Assembly (NCBI RefSeq): GCF_015244675.1
Contig: NZ_JABCQO010000006.1
Coordinates: 62,001 to 126,000, forward strand
Reading direction: 5' to 3'
Origin: Gluconobacter cerevisiae
Lineage (GTDB): Bacteria > Pseudomonadota > Alphaproteobacteria > Acetobacterales > Acetobacteraceae
DNA: 64,000 nucleotides
Shown piece after piece: positions 18,422-26,194 of the stretch. The notes below the pieces were generated by a model. That model did no database searches. It saw nothing but the letters and a program-made list of their open reading frames with translations, and was not told the origin of the DNA. The position numbers and the translations under genes were made by a program. The first letter of the stretch is position 1. Each line of letters opens with the position of its first letter.

Positions 18422-18598
18422 ATGTCGAAAAGAGCGCTGTCAGTCAGTCTTCTCTTATGCGCTCTCGCAGGCTGTCAGGCTTACGATCAGCCCCCGACAG
18501 CGCCCGCACCGCCGTCTACAGGAGAATCTATCCGCAGCGGGCGTCCAGCGGGGATGCTTCTGTCACCCTCAAAGCCTGACCAGACCCCCTATTTCTGA
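18422..18598 (+). CDS. Small lipoprotein
   Basis: 58 residues from ATG 18422, with AAGG just ahead. The N-terminal signal MSKRALSVSLLLCALAGC has a classic lipobox (LAGC), and the mature part is a 40-residue proline/serine-rich tail (PPTAPAPPSTG), too short for a folded domain. Similar small entericidin- or lysis-like lipoproteins occur widely; no specific family recognised. It sits between the gap-pgk terminator and a bidirectional terminator. Confidence 0.65.
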   Translation: MSKRALSVSLLLCALAGCQAYDQPPTAPAPPSTGESIRSGRPAGMLLSPSKPDQTPYF

Positions 18599-18643
18599 AA
18601 TTTTGGACTGGTGTCGGACAGGCATGGATTAATCAGTCTTTCA

Positions 18644-18685
18644 CAAAAAAAAGCCCGTCAGGATATCCTGACGGGCTTTTTTTGT
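18644..18685. terminator. Bidirectional rho-independent terminator between the small lipoprotein gene and rpoH
   Basis: Long perfect palindrome: AGCCCGTCAGGA / TCCTGACGGGCT flanked by A-run on the left and T-run on the right. As both sides carry the A/T tracts it can stop transcription from the lipoprotein side and from rpoH on the minus strand. Confidence 0.9.
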
Positions 18686-18696
18686 GGTGTGTGCCT

Positions 18697-19590
18697 TCAG
18701 GCTTGGAGGCCGTTTTCGCGGCGGCGCAGTTCCACTTCCGCAGCCATGGCTTTCTGGAGCTTTTCCATGGCACGGGCTTCGATCTGACGGATACGCTCGC
18801 GTGAGACGTTGTAGTGATGGGATAGCTCTTCCAAGGTGGAAGGTTCTTCCTTCAGACGACGTTCGCTCAGGATATGACGCTCACGCTCGTTCAGAGTCAT
18901 CATGGCCTGATCCAGAAGCGCCTTACGACCAGTGAACTCTTCAGATGCGGCGTAGGTCTGTTCCTGATTCTCGTGATCGTCCACGAGCCAGTCCTGCCAT
19001 TCGCCTTCGCCATCAATGCGCAGCGGTGCGTTCAGACTGTGGTCCGGTGCGGCCAGACGCTGGTTCATGGACATGACGTCCTGTTCCGGCACACCCAGAG
19101 TGGTCGCGATGGAGTTAACCTGCTCCGGCTTCAGATCGCCGTCATCGATCGCCTGCATCTGTCCTTTCAGACGACGCAGATTGAAGAACAGCTTCTTCTG
19201 TGAAGCGGTCGTGCCGATTTTCACCAGAGACCAGCTATGCAGAATGTATTCCTGCATAGCGGCGCGGATCCACCACATGGCATAAGTGGCAAGGCGGAAG
19301 CCACGTTCCGGATCAAACCGGCGCACAGCCTGCATCATGCCGATATTGCCCTCGCTGATGAGTTCGTTCACCGGAAGGCCATAGCCACGATAGCCCATGG
19401 CAATTTTGGCTACGAGGCGCAGATGGGACGTGACAAGGCGGTGTGCCGCGCTCGTGTCCTCGTTTTTGCGCCACTGGCGGGAGAGATCGAGTTCTTCCTG
19501 CTGGGTCAGCAGAGGGAACTTGCGGATTTCCTGAAGATAGCGGGTGAGATTGTTCTCTGGACCCACTGAAATGACGGCTGGGGATGCCAT
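18697..19590 (-). CDS. rpoH: RNA polymerase heat-shock sigma factor sigma-32
   Basis: 297-residue sigma factor. Region 2 has ISEGNIGMMQAVRRFDPERGFRLATYAMWWIRAAMQEYIL; the RpoH box QKKLFFNLRRLK after region 2.4 identifies it as sigma-32 rather than housekeeping sigma-70. Region 4 holds the HTH LEELSHHYNVSRERIRQIEARAMEKLQ. The N-terminus is short (no region 1.1). The ATG 19590 has AAAGGAG ahead on the minus strand. The gene appears alone, with its own promoter about 200 bases upstream and a long leader. Confidence 0.97.
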   Translation of the reverse strand: MASPAVISVGPENNLTRYLQEIRKFPLLTQQEELDLSRQWRKNEDTSAAHRLVTSHLRLVAKIAMGYRGYGLPVNELISEGNIGMMQAVRRFDPERGFRLATYAMWWIRAAMQEYILHSWSLVKIGTTASQKKLFFNLRRLKGQMQAIDDGDLKPEQVNSIATTLGVPEQDVMSMNQRLAAPDHSLNAPLRIDGEGEWQDWLVDDHENQEQTYAASEEFTGRKALLDQAMMTLNERERHILSERRLKEEPSTLEELSHHYNVSRERIRQIEARAMEKLQKAMAAEVELRRRENGLQA

Positions 19591-19791
19591 GGTCTTCGAC
19601 TCCTTTCGCCCGGGGCTTAACCCGCATCCGGATGAGATGGAGACTCATACGGACCGGCGACGGGATAGTTCCGTCTGACCCAGGTGACGCATTGGGAAGG
19701 ACTTTCACGTCCCCGACCGTCAGCCCCCGGACTGGGCGACCTCTGGTGGTACGATCCGTTCCGGCGGCGCGTCAGCTCGTCGGATAAGCAG

Positions 19792-19820
19792 TTTATGACA
19801 GGCTCAGCCAAAAAAGTCAA
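19792..19820 (-). promoter_or_regulatory. Sigma-70 type promoter of rpoH
   Basis: On the minus strand: -35 TTGACT (19815-19820), 17-base spacer, -10 CATAAA (19792-19797). It gives a leader of roughly 195 bases before the rpoH start, GC-rich and able to pair with itself. I found no clear heat-shock-type promoter. Confidence 0.5.
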
Positions 19821-19834
19821 TGGGCTTTTAAGGT

Positions 19835-20803
19835 TTAGCCGATCAGTCGTTTTTTCAAGGCCTGGAAGTCTTCAGGGGGCGCAGTTTCGAACGAAAGCTG
19901 CTTTTTCGTCCGCGGATGGATAAATCCGAGTCGGGTCGCATGGAGCGCCTGACGGGGAAAATCGAGTGCCGCTTCTTTCGCATCCTGCGACAGACCACGG
20001 GACGCTGCAGGAATCCGGCGCAGATAGACCGGGTCGCCGAGCAGGGGGTGGCCTGCGTTCGAAAGATGAACACGGATCTGATGGGTGCGTCCAGTGGCAA
20101 GACGACATTCAATCAGGGAGACTGCAGCCTGATAGGGTTCGATCAGTTTGAACCGTGTGAGAGCCACTTTGCCGCCACTGCCCACGACCGCCATGCGTTT
20201 GCGATCCCGTTTGTCCCGACCGATATTCCCGTCGAATTCGCCTTCAAGCGGCAGAAGCCCCCAGGAAAGTGCCAGATAGGCGCGGTCGATGTCGCGGGCG
20301 GCGAAGGCTTCGGACAGGGCGTTATGAACCATGGCCGTCTTGGCTACGACCATTAGGCCGGAGGTGTCCTTGTCCAGACGATGGACGATGCCGGGGCGCT
20401 TCTCCCCTCCGATTCCTTCGAAACCTTCTCCACAGTGGCCAAGCAGAGCGTTGACCAGCGTGCCCGTCTCGTTTCCGGGAGCAGGATGCGTGACGAGCCC
20501 CGCCTGTTTGTCGAGCACGATCAGGTCGTCGTCCTCGTACAGGATGTTGAGCGGGATGTGCTCGGCGATGGGACGAGCCGGGGTCGGGGCCGGGAATGTC
20601 AGCAGCAGTTCCATGCCGTCACGCAGCGTTTCCGCCGGTTCGCAGATCGTCTTTCCATTGATGGAAAGATTGTCACTTTCAATCAGGGCCTTGACCCGGG
20701 AGCGTGAAACCGTGCCGATGGCGTCCGCCAGCGCGCGGTCGGCCCTCTGGCCAGCCGTGGACGCATCGACAACAAGACGGAATGGGGAAGCCGGATCAGA
20801 CAT
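19835..20803 (-). CDS. RluA-family 23S rRNA pseudouridine synthase (RluC/RluD type)
   Basis: 322 residues. The N-terminal S4 RNA-binding domain covers about 18-80 (RADRALADAIG, SRSRVKALIESDNLSING), then the catalytic domain has GIVHRLDKDTSGLMVVAKT with Asp144 as the nucleophile of HRLD. RLATGRTHQIRVHLSNAGHPLLGDPVY completes the family pattern. Layout and length fit RluD (positions 1911/1915/1917) best, but RluC is not excluded. The start codon overlaps by two bases the start codon of the divergent membrane-protein gene. Confidence 0.92.
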   Translation of the reverse strand: MSDPASPFRLVVDASTAGQRADRALADAIGTVSRSRVKALIESDNLSINGKTICEPAETLRDGMELLLTFPAPTPARPIAEHIPLNILYEDDDLIVLDKQAGLVTHPAPGNETGTLVNALLGHCGEGFEGIGGEKRPGIVHRLDKDTSGLMVVAKTAMVHNALSEAFAARDIDRAYLALSWGLLPLEGEFDGNIGRDKRDRKRMAVVGSGGKVALTRFKLIEPYQAAVSLIECRLATGRTHQIRVHLSNAGHPLLGDPVYLRRIPAASRGLSQDAKEAALDFPRQALHATRLGFIHPRTKKQLSFETAPPEDFQALKKRLIG

Positions 20804-21176
20804 GACACAGGGTGTAGCCGAGGAAATGGCGAACAGCGAGTCGCAGACACCAAAAGCGCTTCTGGCCGCTGTAATTTTGATGGGCGTGCTGATTATCGCG
20901 GCCGTTTTCGGATTGATTGGCGTGATTGCCTACCGCTTCCTGCATCCGCGTCCGAGCATCACGGCAACTGTGCCGTTGGCTGAAGGAGGCTTTTCCCGTC
21001 TGGCGCTTCCGCTCGGTGCGGGCGAGCGCATTGCGGCCGTTACGGCGCGTCCTGACGGTCTGATGGCGGTGACACTGAGCGGCGCCGGAAGCGATCGGGT
21101 GCTGTTGTGGAACCCCGAGGCTGGAAAAATCGCCGCCGAGCTGGATTTCGGAACCCCTGCACCGTCTGCACCCTGA
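20802..21176 (+). CDS. Small single-span membrane protein (DUF6476-like)
   Basis: 124 residues from ATG 20802. A polar N-terminus is followed by one membrane helix (about 25-47, ALLAAVILMGVLIIAAVFGLIGVIAYRF). The remaining about 70-residue periplasmic domain (LPLGAGERIAAVTARPDGLMAVTLSGAGSDRVLLWN) resembles one beta-propeller-like repeat seen in short alphaproteobacterial DUF6476 proteins. An inner ATG at 20826 is possible. The start overlaps that of the divergent RluA-family gene. Role unknown. Confidence 0.7.
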   Translation: MTQGVAEEMANSESQTPKALLAAVILMGVLIIAAVFGLIGVIAYRFLHPRPSITATVPLAEGGFSRLALPLGAGERIAAVTARPDGLMAVTLSGAGSDRVLLWNPEAGKIAAELDFGTPAPSAP

Positions 21177-21240
21177 CCGGTCTGAACCTGCCACCATGTT
21201 CCGACGTTAAGGCGACAGGATTTATGAAGGATCACGGATA

Positions 21241-21717
21241 ATGGGACGTCTGATTGATGCGGCCTTGGCCGTCGGTACGGTTTTTGGAGTGCAGTACGCC
21301 TCGCGCGAAATCAGCCCGGCGGACGATCCGTCCACGCGCCGATGGTACGATCGGCTGAACAAGCCGCATTTCAATCCGCCCGGCCCGGTTTACGGCGTCG
21401 TCTGGACGATTCTGGACGGGCTTCTGGCTTGGTCTGGATATCGGCTTCTGCGCGCTGAAAAATCCTGTTGCCGGACGGTAGCGCTGATTCTCTGGGCCCT
21501 GTGCGTTGCCGGTGTGGCAGGCTTTCCGTTCTTCGTGTTCCGCAAACGTCAGCTTGGAACGGGTCTTGCAATCTGCGTCGGCCTGATCATGACGTCAGGT
21601 GCTTCGATCTGCGCGGCGCACAAAGTGGACTGCAAAGCTGCCTCGATGCAGGTACCGTTTTTTGCATGGCTGATCTTCGCGACCTGCATTCACGAAGAGA
21701 TCTGGCGTACGAACTGA
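21241..21717 (+). CDS. TspO/MBR family tryptophan-rich sensory protein
   Basis: 158-residue membrane protein of the translocator-protein family, which binds porphyrins and cholesterol-like ligands. The signature WYDRLNKPHFNPPGPVYGVVWTILDGLLAWSGYRLLR (about 37-70) matches TspO; four to five hydrophobic helices are readable in 158 residues, the usual size. It is preceded by GAAGGATCACGGATA. The C-terminal third is less conserved than usual (few Trp), so it is a divergent member. Confidence 0.82.
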   Translation: MGRLIDAALAVGTVFGVQYASREISPADDPSTRRWYDRLNKPHFNPPGPVYGVVWTILDGLLAWSGYRLLRAEKSCCRTVALILWALCVAGVAGFPFFVFRKRQLGTGLAICVGLIMTSGASICAAHKVDCKAASMQVPFFAWLIFATCIHEEIWRTN

Positions 21718-21724
21718 AAATATT

Positions 21725-22024
21725 TCAGGACGCGTTCAGAATGGCTGCCATAAGCCCGGGAAACCGTGCGTCAAGCTCCGCCAACCGCAAGGAATTGCGG
21801 TGCTGGACGCCTTCGATCCGTGTCCGCAAAACGCCGCTCTCACGCAGGACCTGAAAATGATGCGACATGCTGGATTTAGGCCGTGTTCCAATCAGCGTGG
21901 CGCAGTTGGCTTCCCCAACACGGCCCAGATGCCGCACGATCTCCAGACGCGCAGGATCAGCCAGTGCGCGCAGCACCGGAATGAGTTCGAATGTCGCGGA
22001 GTCAGGATGGTCATAGACAGCCAT
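21725..22024 (-). CDS. ArsR-family winged-helix transcriptional regulator
   Basis: 99 residues with the ArsR/SmtB fold: LRALADPARLEIVRHLG (about 19-35), recognition region RPKSSMSHHFQVLRESGVLRTRIEGVQHRNSLR (about 48-80). No metal-binding Cys cluster (ELCVCDL type) is present, so it is not a classic metal sensor; one Cys (Cys41) remains as a possible redox switch. It is divergent from the old-yellow-enzyme gene with an inverted repeat in the gap, so it most likely represses that gene. Confidence 0.9.
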   Translation of the reverse strand: MAVYDHPDSATFELIPVLRALADPARLEIVRHLGRVGEANCATLIGTRPKSSMSHHFQVLRESGVLRTRIEGVQHRNSLRLAELDARFPGLMAAILNAS

Positions 22025-22067
22025 AGAGGTCTTATCCCTTTCCTGAAGTTTTATCGCAACACTTGCT

Positions 22068-22089
22068 TTGTTCGAATTTTATCGAACAA
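22068..22089. promoter_or_regulatory. Inverted-repeat operator between the ArsR-type and old-yellow-enzyme genes
   Basis: TTGTTCGA and TCGAACAA, perfect 8-bp arms with a 6-base spacer. It lies 44 bases from the regulator start and 33 bases from the oxidoreductase start, ideal for an ArsR-family repressor controlling both. Confidence 0.65.
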
Positions 22090-22121
22090 TATGGTGATCA
22101 GTCCATTGAAGGAGAAACAGG

Positions 22122-23207
22122 ATGCCAACGCTGTTCGATTCGATTGATTTCGGTCCCATTCACGCGAAGAACCGGATTCTGATGTCCCCCCTGACGCGCG
22201 CGCGCGCCGACAGGAACGCTGTTCCGACTCCGATCATGGCGGAATACTATGCCCAACGCAGCAGCGCCGGGCTGATCATTAGTGAAGCCACAGGCATTTC
22301 CCGAGAAGGTTTGGGCTGGCCGTTTGCTCCCGGGATCTGGTCGGATGAGCAGGTGGAAGCCTGGAAGCCGATTGTGGCCGCGGTTCATGCCAAGGGCGGC
22401 AAGATCGTCTGCCAGCTCTGGCACATGGGACGGATGGTCCATTCTTCCGTCACGGGCACGCAGCCTGTTTCGTCTTCTGCGACGACTGCTCCGAATGAAG
22501 TTCATACCTATGAAGGCAAAAAGCCTTACGAACAGGCGCGCGCAATTGATGCCGCCGATATCAGCCGTATTCTGAACGATTACGAGAACGCGGCGCGCAA
22601 CGCCATCCGTGCGGGTTTCGACGGGGTGCAGATCCATGCAGCCAATGGGTACCTCATCGACGAATTCCTGCGAGATGGGACGAACCTTCGCACTGATGAA
22701 TATGGTGGTTCTCCGGAAAACCGTATCCGTTTCCTGCGTGAAGTGACAGAGCGCGTTATTGGCGCGATTGGCGCGGAACGCACAGCCGTTCGTTTGTCTC
22801 CGAATGGTGATACGCAGGGTTGCATCGACAGCGCGCCGGAAACGGTTTTCGTGCCGGCCGCCAAAATGCTTCAGGATCTGGGTGTGGCTTGGCTCGAACT
22901 GCGCGAACCAGGGCCGGACGGGACTTTCGGAAAGACAGAACAGCCCAAACTGTCCCCGCAGATCCGCAAGGTCTTTACTCGCCCGCTGGTCCTCAATCAG
23001 GACTATACGTTCGAGCTGGCCCAGGAAGCACTGGCAGAAGGGCACGCCGATGCGATCGCCTTTGGTCGTAAGTTCATCTCGAACCCCGACCTGCCGGAGC
23101 GTTTCGAGCGGGGTATCGCCCTTGAGTCTGACAATATGAAAACATGGTACAGTCAGGGGCCGGAAGGATATATTGACTATCCGTCCGCGACCTCAGGCCC
23201 CAACTGA
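22122..23207 (+). CDS. Old yellow enzyme family NADH:flavin oxidoreductase (NemA-like)
   Basis: 361-residue FMN-dependent ene-reductase. The barrel starts with FGPIHAKNRILMSPLTRARAD (about 8-28). The substrate-binding pair is in GVQIHAANGYLIDEFL (His/Asn type), followed by RTDEYGGSPENRIRFLREV, the strongest family signature. C-terminal DAIAFGRKFISNPDLPERF fits NemA/OYE. NAD(P)H reduces activated C=C or nitro groups. It is probably repressed by the divergent ArsR-type protein through the inverted repeat and induced by electrophiles; this is inferred from the layout. Confidence 0.93.
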   Translation: MPTLFDSIDFGPIHAKNRILMSPLTRARADRNAVPTPIMAEYYAQRSSAGLIISEATGISREGLGWPFAPGIWSDEQVEAWKPIVAAVHAKGGKIVCQLWHMGRMVHSSVTGTQPVSSSATTAPNEVHTYEGKKPYEQARAIDAADISRILNDYENAARNAIRAGFDGVQIHAANGYLIDEFLRDGTNLRTDEYGGSPENRIRFLREVTERVIGAIGAERTAVRLSPNGDTQGCIDSAPETVFVPAAKMLQDLGVAWLELREPGPDGTFGKTEQPKLSPQIRKVFTRPLVLNQDYTFELAQEALAEGHADAIAFGRKFISNPDLPERFERGIALESDNMKTWYSQGPEGYIDYPSATSGPN

Positions 23208-23252
23208 GCTTTGAGGCAATCCGGGAGCCGTTGGTCGCTCCCGGATTTTCAG

Positions 23253-24101
23253 TTAGACGGGCCGGACGAGTTCGTACAGCGCGACGGCCGCAGCATTGGA
23301 GACGTTCAGGCTCTCCATGTCGCCGGGCATATAAACGCTGGCGATCTCGTCGCAGGTTTCGCGCGTCAGGCGGCGCAATCCAGCCCCTTCGGCTCCCAGA
23401 ACCAGCGCCACACGGCGCCCGATAAACCCTTTTCCATCCAGCCGTGTGCCACCGGCATCCAGACCGACAACCCAGAAATTTTCCGCCTGAAGCACTTGAA
23501 GGGCCCGAGAAAGGTTGACTTCACGCAGGATGGGAACGACGTCGAGCGCGCCTGATGCCGCCTTCGCCATGGCACCGCTTTCCTGCGGGGCATTGCGATC
23601 CTGCACCAGAAGCGCTGCCGCTCCGAACGCCGCAGCCGATCTGAGAATGGCGCCGATATTGCGCGGGTCCGTTACCTGATCCAGCACCAGAACCGGGCCG
23701 GTGCGTTCAACGATATCGAGGATGGCGAGCGTTTCCAGCGGCTCAACCCGCAGACAAACACCCTGGTGCACGGCGTCACGCTCACAGAGTTTATCGAGGC
23801 GCTCACGGTCCACGATCTGCGGCTTGTGTGATGCGCCTTCGAAAGAGGCCGCAGCTTCGCGCGTCGCCAGAAAATCATGAATCACACGCTCTGGATTGGC
23901 GAGCGCTGCCTGCACCGCATGGTGCCCATAAATCCAGTAGCCGGAACCGGAGTTGCTGGCATGCCCGCGACCGGAACGGCCACTACGCCCGCCAGAGCGC
24001 TCACCGGAGGAGCGGGAGAGCTGGTCAGCGGGCGCGGAGGGAGGGGAGGACCGATCCGTGGAACGGTCGGGAGCGGAACGGGAGGGAGATCTTCTGGCCA
24101 T
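23253..24101 (-). CDS. rlmB: 23S rRNA (guanosine-2251-2'-O)-methyltransferase RlmB / TrmH-family
   Basis: SpoU/TrmH-class methyltransferase, 282 residues from ATG 24101. A basic Ser/Arg/Gly-rich N-terminal tail (about 1-50) is followed by the RNA-binding domain (WIYGHHAVQAALANPERVIHDFLATREAA). The knotted catalytic domain has DPRNIGAILRSAAAFGA, VLGAEGAGLRRLTRETCDEIASVYMPGDMESLNVSNAAAVALYEL. The last two are motifs 2 and 3 that bind S-adenosylmethionine. It methylates the ribose of G2251 in helix 92 region of 23S rRNA in the known family member. The tail is longer than usual. It lies beside tRNA-Tyr, transcribed in the opposite direction. Confidence 0.9.
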   Translation of the reverse strand: MARRSPSRSAPDRSTDRSSPPSAPADQLSRSSGERSGGRSGRSGRGHASNSGSGYWIYGHHAVQAALANPERVIHDFLATREAAASFEGASHKPQIVDRERLDKLCERDAVHQGVCLRVEPLETLAILDIVERTGPVLVLDQVTDPRNIGAILRSAAAFGAAALLVQDRNAPQESGAMAKAASGALDVVPILREVNLSRALQVLQAENFWVVGLDAGGTRLDGKGFIGRRVALVLGAEGAGLRRLTRETCDEIASVYMPGDMESLNVSNAAAVALYELVRPV

Positions 24102-24128
24102 AAAAAGCATATAATCGACAACAGGCGA

Positions 24129-24157
24129 TTGACATAGCCGTCAATCCGCCATATCTG
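24129..24157 (+). promoter_or_regulatory. Promoter of tRNA-Tyr
   Basis: Perfect -35 TTGACA (24129-24134), 17-base spacer, -10 TATCTG (24152-24157); the tRNA begins 13 bases later, which leaves a very short leader as usual for tRNA genes. Confidence 0.75.
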
Positions 24158-24169
24158 AACCGCCGACCC

Positions 24170-24255
24170 GGAGAGGTGCCCGAGTGGCTAAAGGGGGCGG
24201 ACTGTAAATCCGCTGGCGTACGCCTACGTTGGTTCGAATCCAACTCTCTCCACCA
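24170..24255 (+). tRNA. tRNA-Tyr (anticodon GTA)
   Basis: 86 bases including encoded CCA. The acceptor GGAGAGG pairs with the 3' CTCTCC region, the D arm holds GAGTGGCTAAAGGGG, and the anticodon loop is CTGTAAA with anticodon GTA. A class II long variable arm (TGGCGTACGCCTACG) and the T arm TTGGTTCGAATCCAA follow. The long arm with GTA identifies tyrosine. Its 3' end is the insertion site of the integrated element; a 21-bp copy of the end (TCCAACTC through CAGGTC) recurs at 30500-30520. Confidence 0.97.
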
Positions 24256-24259
24256 GGTC
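24239..24259. repeat. Left attachment site (attL) in tRNA-Tyr 3' end
   Basis: 21 bp beginning TCCAACTCTC and ending CACCAGGTC, exactly repeated at 30500-30520 (attR). It spans the end of the T arm and acceptor stem plus CCA and four flanking bases, the usual tRNA target for tyrosine integrases. The tRNA stays intact on this side. Confidence 0.9.
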
Positions 24260-24341
24260 CCCTCCATCTAACTGATTGTTTTGACTGTTTTTTCCCTAAC
24301 GGGTCAGTTTGTGCTCATTGTAGCACAGGGCTGTAGCACCG

Positions 24342-26174
24342 ATGGGCATTGGCAGCTTTGTCTATCGTCGCGGTGATACCTATTCGTTCAGGTGTCGCGT
24401 GCCAGCGCATTTGCGCGCTAAGACCAGAAAGCAAGAGCTTGTTTTTGCGGTCGGAACCCGAGATCGTGATGTTGCACGGGTCTTGTGTGCCGCCATCGGC
24501 TGGCGGGTCAAACGGCTGTGGGTGGAGTTGGCGCACGTGGCGAGCTTTGAAGACGTTGATCGGCTCATTCGGGAATGGTTTGATTCTGCCGTTCAACGTG
24601 CTTGGACCGATAATTTTCGTGACCCAGCTCGGGATGAGCTTGTCGCTGAGCGAAAGGCCTCTCTGGAAAAAGAGGTGCCCGGCGTAAAGGTCGATTTTAA
24701 GCAAGAGCGGGACAAGTTTGCCGCTGATTATGCCGAGCATATATTGCGGCAAATTGAGGAGGGCGCGGTTGACGTGTCATCCTTTCGAGATGTGGCTCTC
24801 AAGATCGCAGCCTCTACGTCACCGGCTATTTCTCCAGACGATAGGAGGGTCGAGGTGATTGCGGGGCAAGTCTTAGCTGGTGAAGCAGAGGTCGCGGAGA
24901 CTGTCCTCGAATGGGCTAATGGAAGGACGGACTTTCAGCCTGCCTGGAAGCCATCTCTGCCGAAAGACCTTTTCCAGCCCACTGTTAAGAAGGAAGAGCC
25001 GTCAAAAACGAAAAGAGCGTGCTCTTCGTCAGCAAAAACCGGCGAGCTTACAATTTCTCAAGCGCTTCAGAGATATGTTGATGAGCGCAAACCGGAGACT
25101 GCTACGGTCGCAAGCTTCCAAACGTCTATCCGGCGGTTTGTCGAATTGTTTGGGGATCTGGATGTCTCGCAGATTACGAAACGGCAAGTTGCCGAATTCA
25201 AAGATGTATTGTTGAAAATCCCGGCGAGGCTCAAGCCGTCGGAGCGTTTGTTGACGGTTCAGGAAGTGCTCAAACTGTATGAAGACAGGGAAGATGTTCC
25301 CAAGCTGTCGGCAGCTACGATCAATAACAAGCATCTTGCTGCCTTGTCGGTGGCTCTTAGGTGGGCTTCGGATAATGGTTATATTGATCAGGTCGTGTCG
25401 CGCGAAGTTCGTGCAAAAGCTGGGGCAAAAACGGCAAAGGCACCGAGGCTGCCTTATACGCTAGAGGATCTGAAGGCAATTTTTGCGCTGCCTATGTTCG
25501 TGAATGGCGAGCGGTCGGCAGCTGGTGCGGGTGAGGCGGCTGTCTGGCTGCCGATCTTAGCTTTGTATTCTGGCGCACGCCTGAATGAACTTGGAACATT
25601 GAAAATTACAGATGTGACGCGGGAAGGGGGCGTGGACACGCTCCGTATTCGGGCTGGAAAGACGGTTAACGCTGTCCGGCGCATCCCTATTCATGATGAA
25701 GTGAAGCGTCTCGGATTCCTGCGCTACGTCGAGGAAAGGCGTTTATCTGATAAAGGTCTAGACGGACTTCTCTTTCCTATGATCCGTGCCGAGACGTCTA
25801 AAGGGAAAAAACCCACCAGTCCTTTTTCGAACTGGTGGGGACGTGAAGCCCGAAAGGCAGTTCCGGCGCTTAACAAATCTTTCCACTCTTTCCGGCATAC
25901 GGCGAAGCGTGCTCTCCGTAACGCTCGTGTGGATAAGACACTGCGCGATGCTGTCATGGGGCACGAAGCGGGTGATGTGGCAGAGGCCTATGGTCTGGAT
26001 GAAACTGGTAGCGGCTTTGAGTTGGCAGTTTTGAACAAAGCGATTCAGGCAATTCAGTATCCGGGATTAGAAATTAAGCTGGCACCTGCGAAAAAAATGA
26101 GCATGCGGGGCGTTAGAAAGGTGCGCCTTGATCCTAAGAACCCTCACAAGCGTTCTGTTCTGACAAAAAGTTGA
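24342..26174 (+). CDS. Tyrosine site-specific recombinase (integrase) of the tRNA-Tyr element
   Basis: 610 residues. The N-terminus (FVYRRGDTYSFRCRVPAHLRAKTRKQ) matches the DUF6538-type arm-binding region of proteobacterial integrases; a SAM-like core-binding domain starts around residue 235 (ISQALQRYVDERKPETATVASFQTSIRRFVELFGD). The catalytic domain has Arg in YSGARLNELGTLK, HSFRHTAKRAL (H-x-x-R) and the nucleophile Tyr in GDVAEAYGLDE. It reads away from the tRNA into the element, immediately after attL, the standard place for an integrase acting on its own attachment site. Longer than typical (about 400) because of an extended linker between N-terminal and core domains. Confidence 0.93.
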   Translation: MGIGSFVYRRGDTYSFRCRVPAHLRAKTRKQELVFAVGTRDRDVARVLCAAIGWRVKRLWVELAHVASFEDVDRLIREWFDSAVQRAWTDNFRDPARDELVAERKASLEKEVPGVKVDFKQERDKFAADYAEHILRQIEEGAVDVSSFRDVALKIAASTSPAISPDDRRVEVIAGQVLAGEAEVAETVLEWANGRTDFQPAWKPSLPKDLFQPTVKKEEPSKTKRACSSSAKTGELTISQALQRYVDERKPETATVASFQTSIRRFVELFGDLDVSQITKRQVAEFKDVLLKIPARLKPSERLLTVQEVLKLYEDREDVPKLSAATINNKHLAALSVALRWASDNGYIDQVVSREVRAKAGAKTAKAPRLPYTLEDLKAIFALPMFVNGERSAAGAGEAAVWLPILALYSGARLNELGTLKITDVTREGGVDTLRIRAGKTVNAVRRIPIHDEVKRLGFLRYVEERRLSDKGLDGLLFPMIRAETSKGKKPTSPFSNWWGREARKAVPALNKSFHSFRHTAKRALRNARVDKTLRDAVMGHEAGDVAEAYGLDETGSGFELAVLNKAIQAIQYPGLEIKLAPAKKMSMRGVRKVRLDPKNPHKRSVLTKS

Positions 26175-26194
26175 TAGGGACCAGAGAGTTTTTA

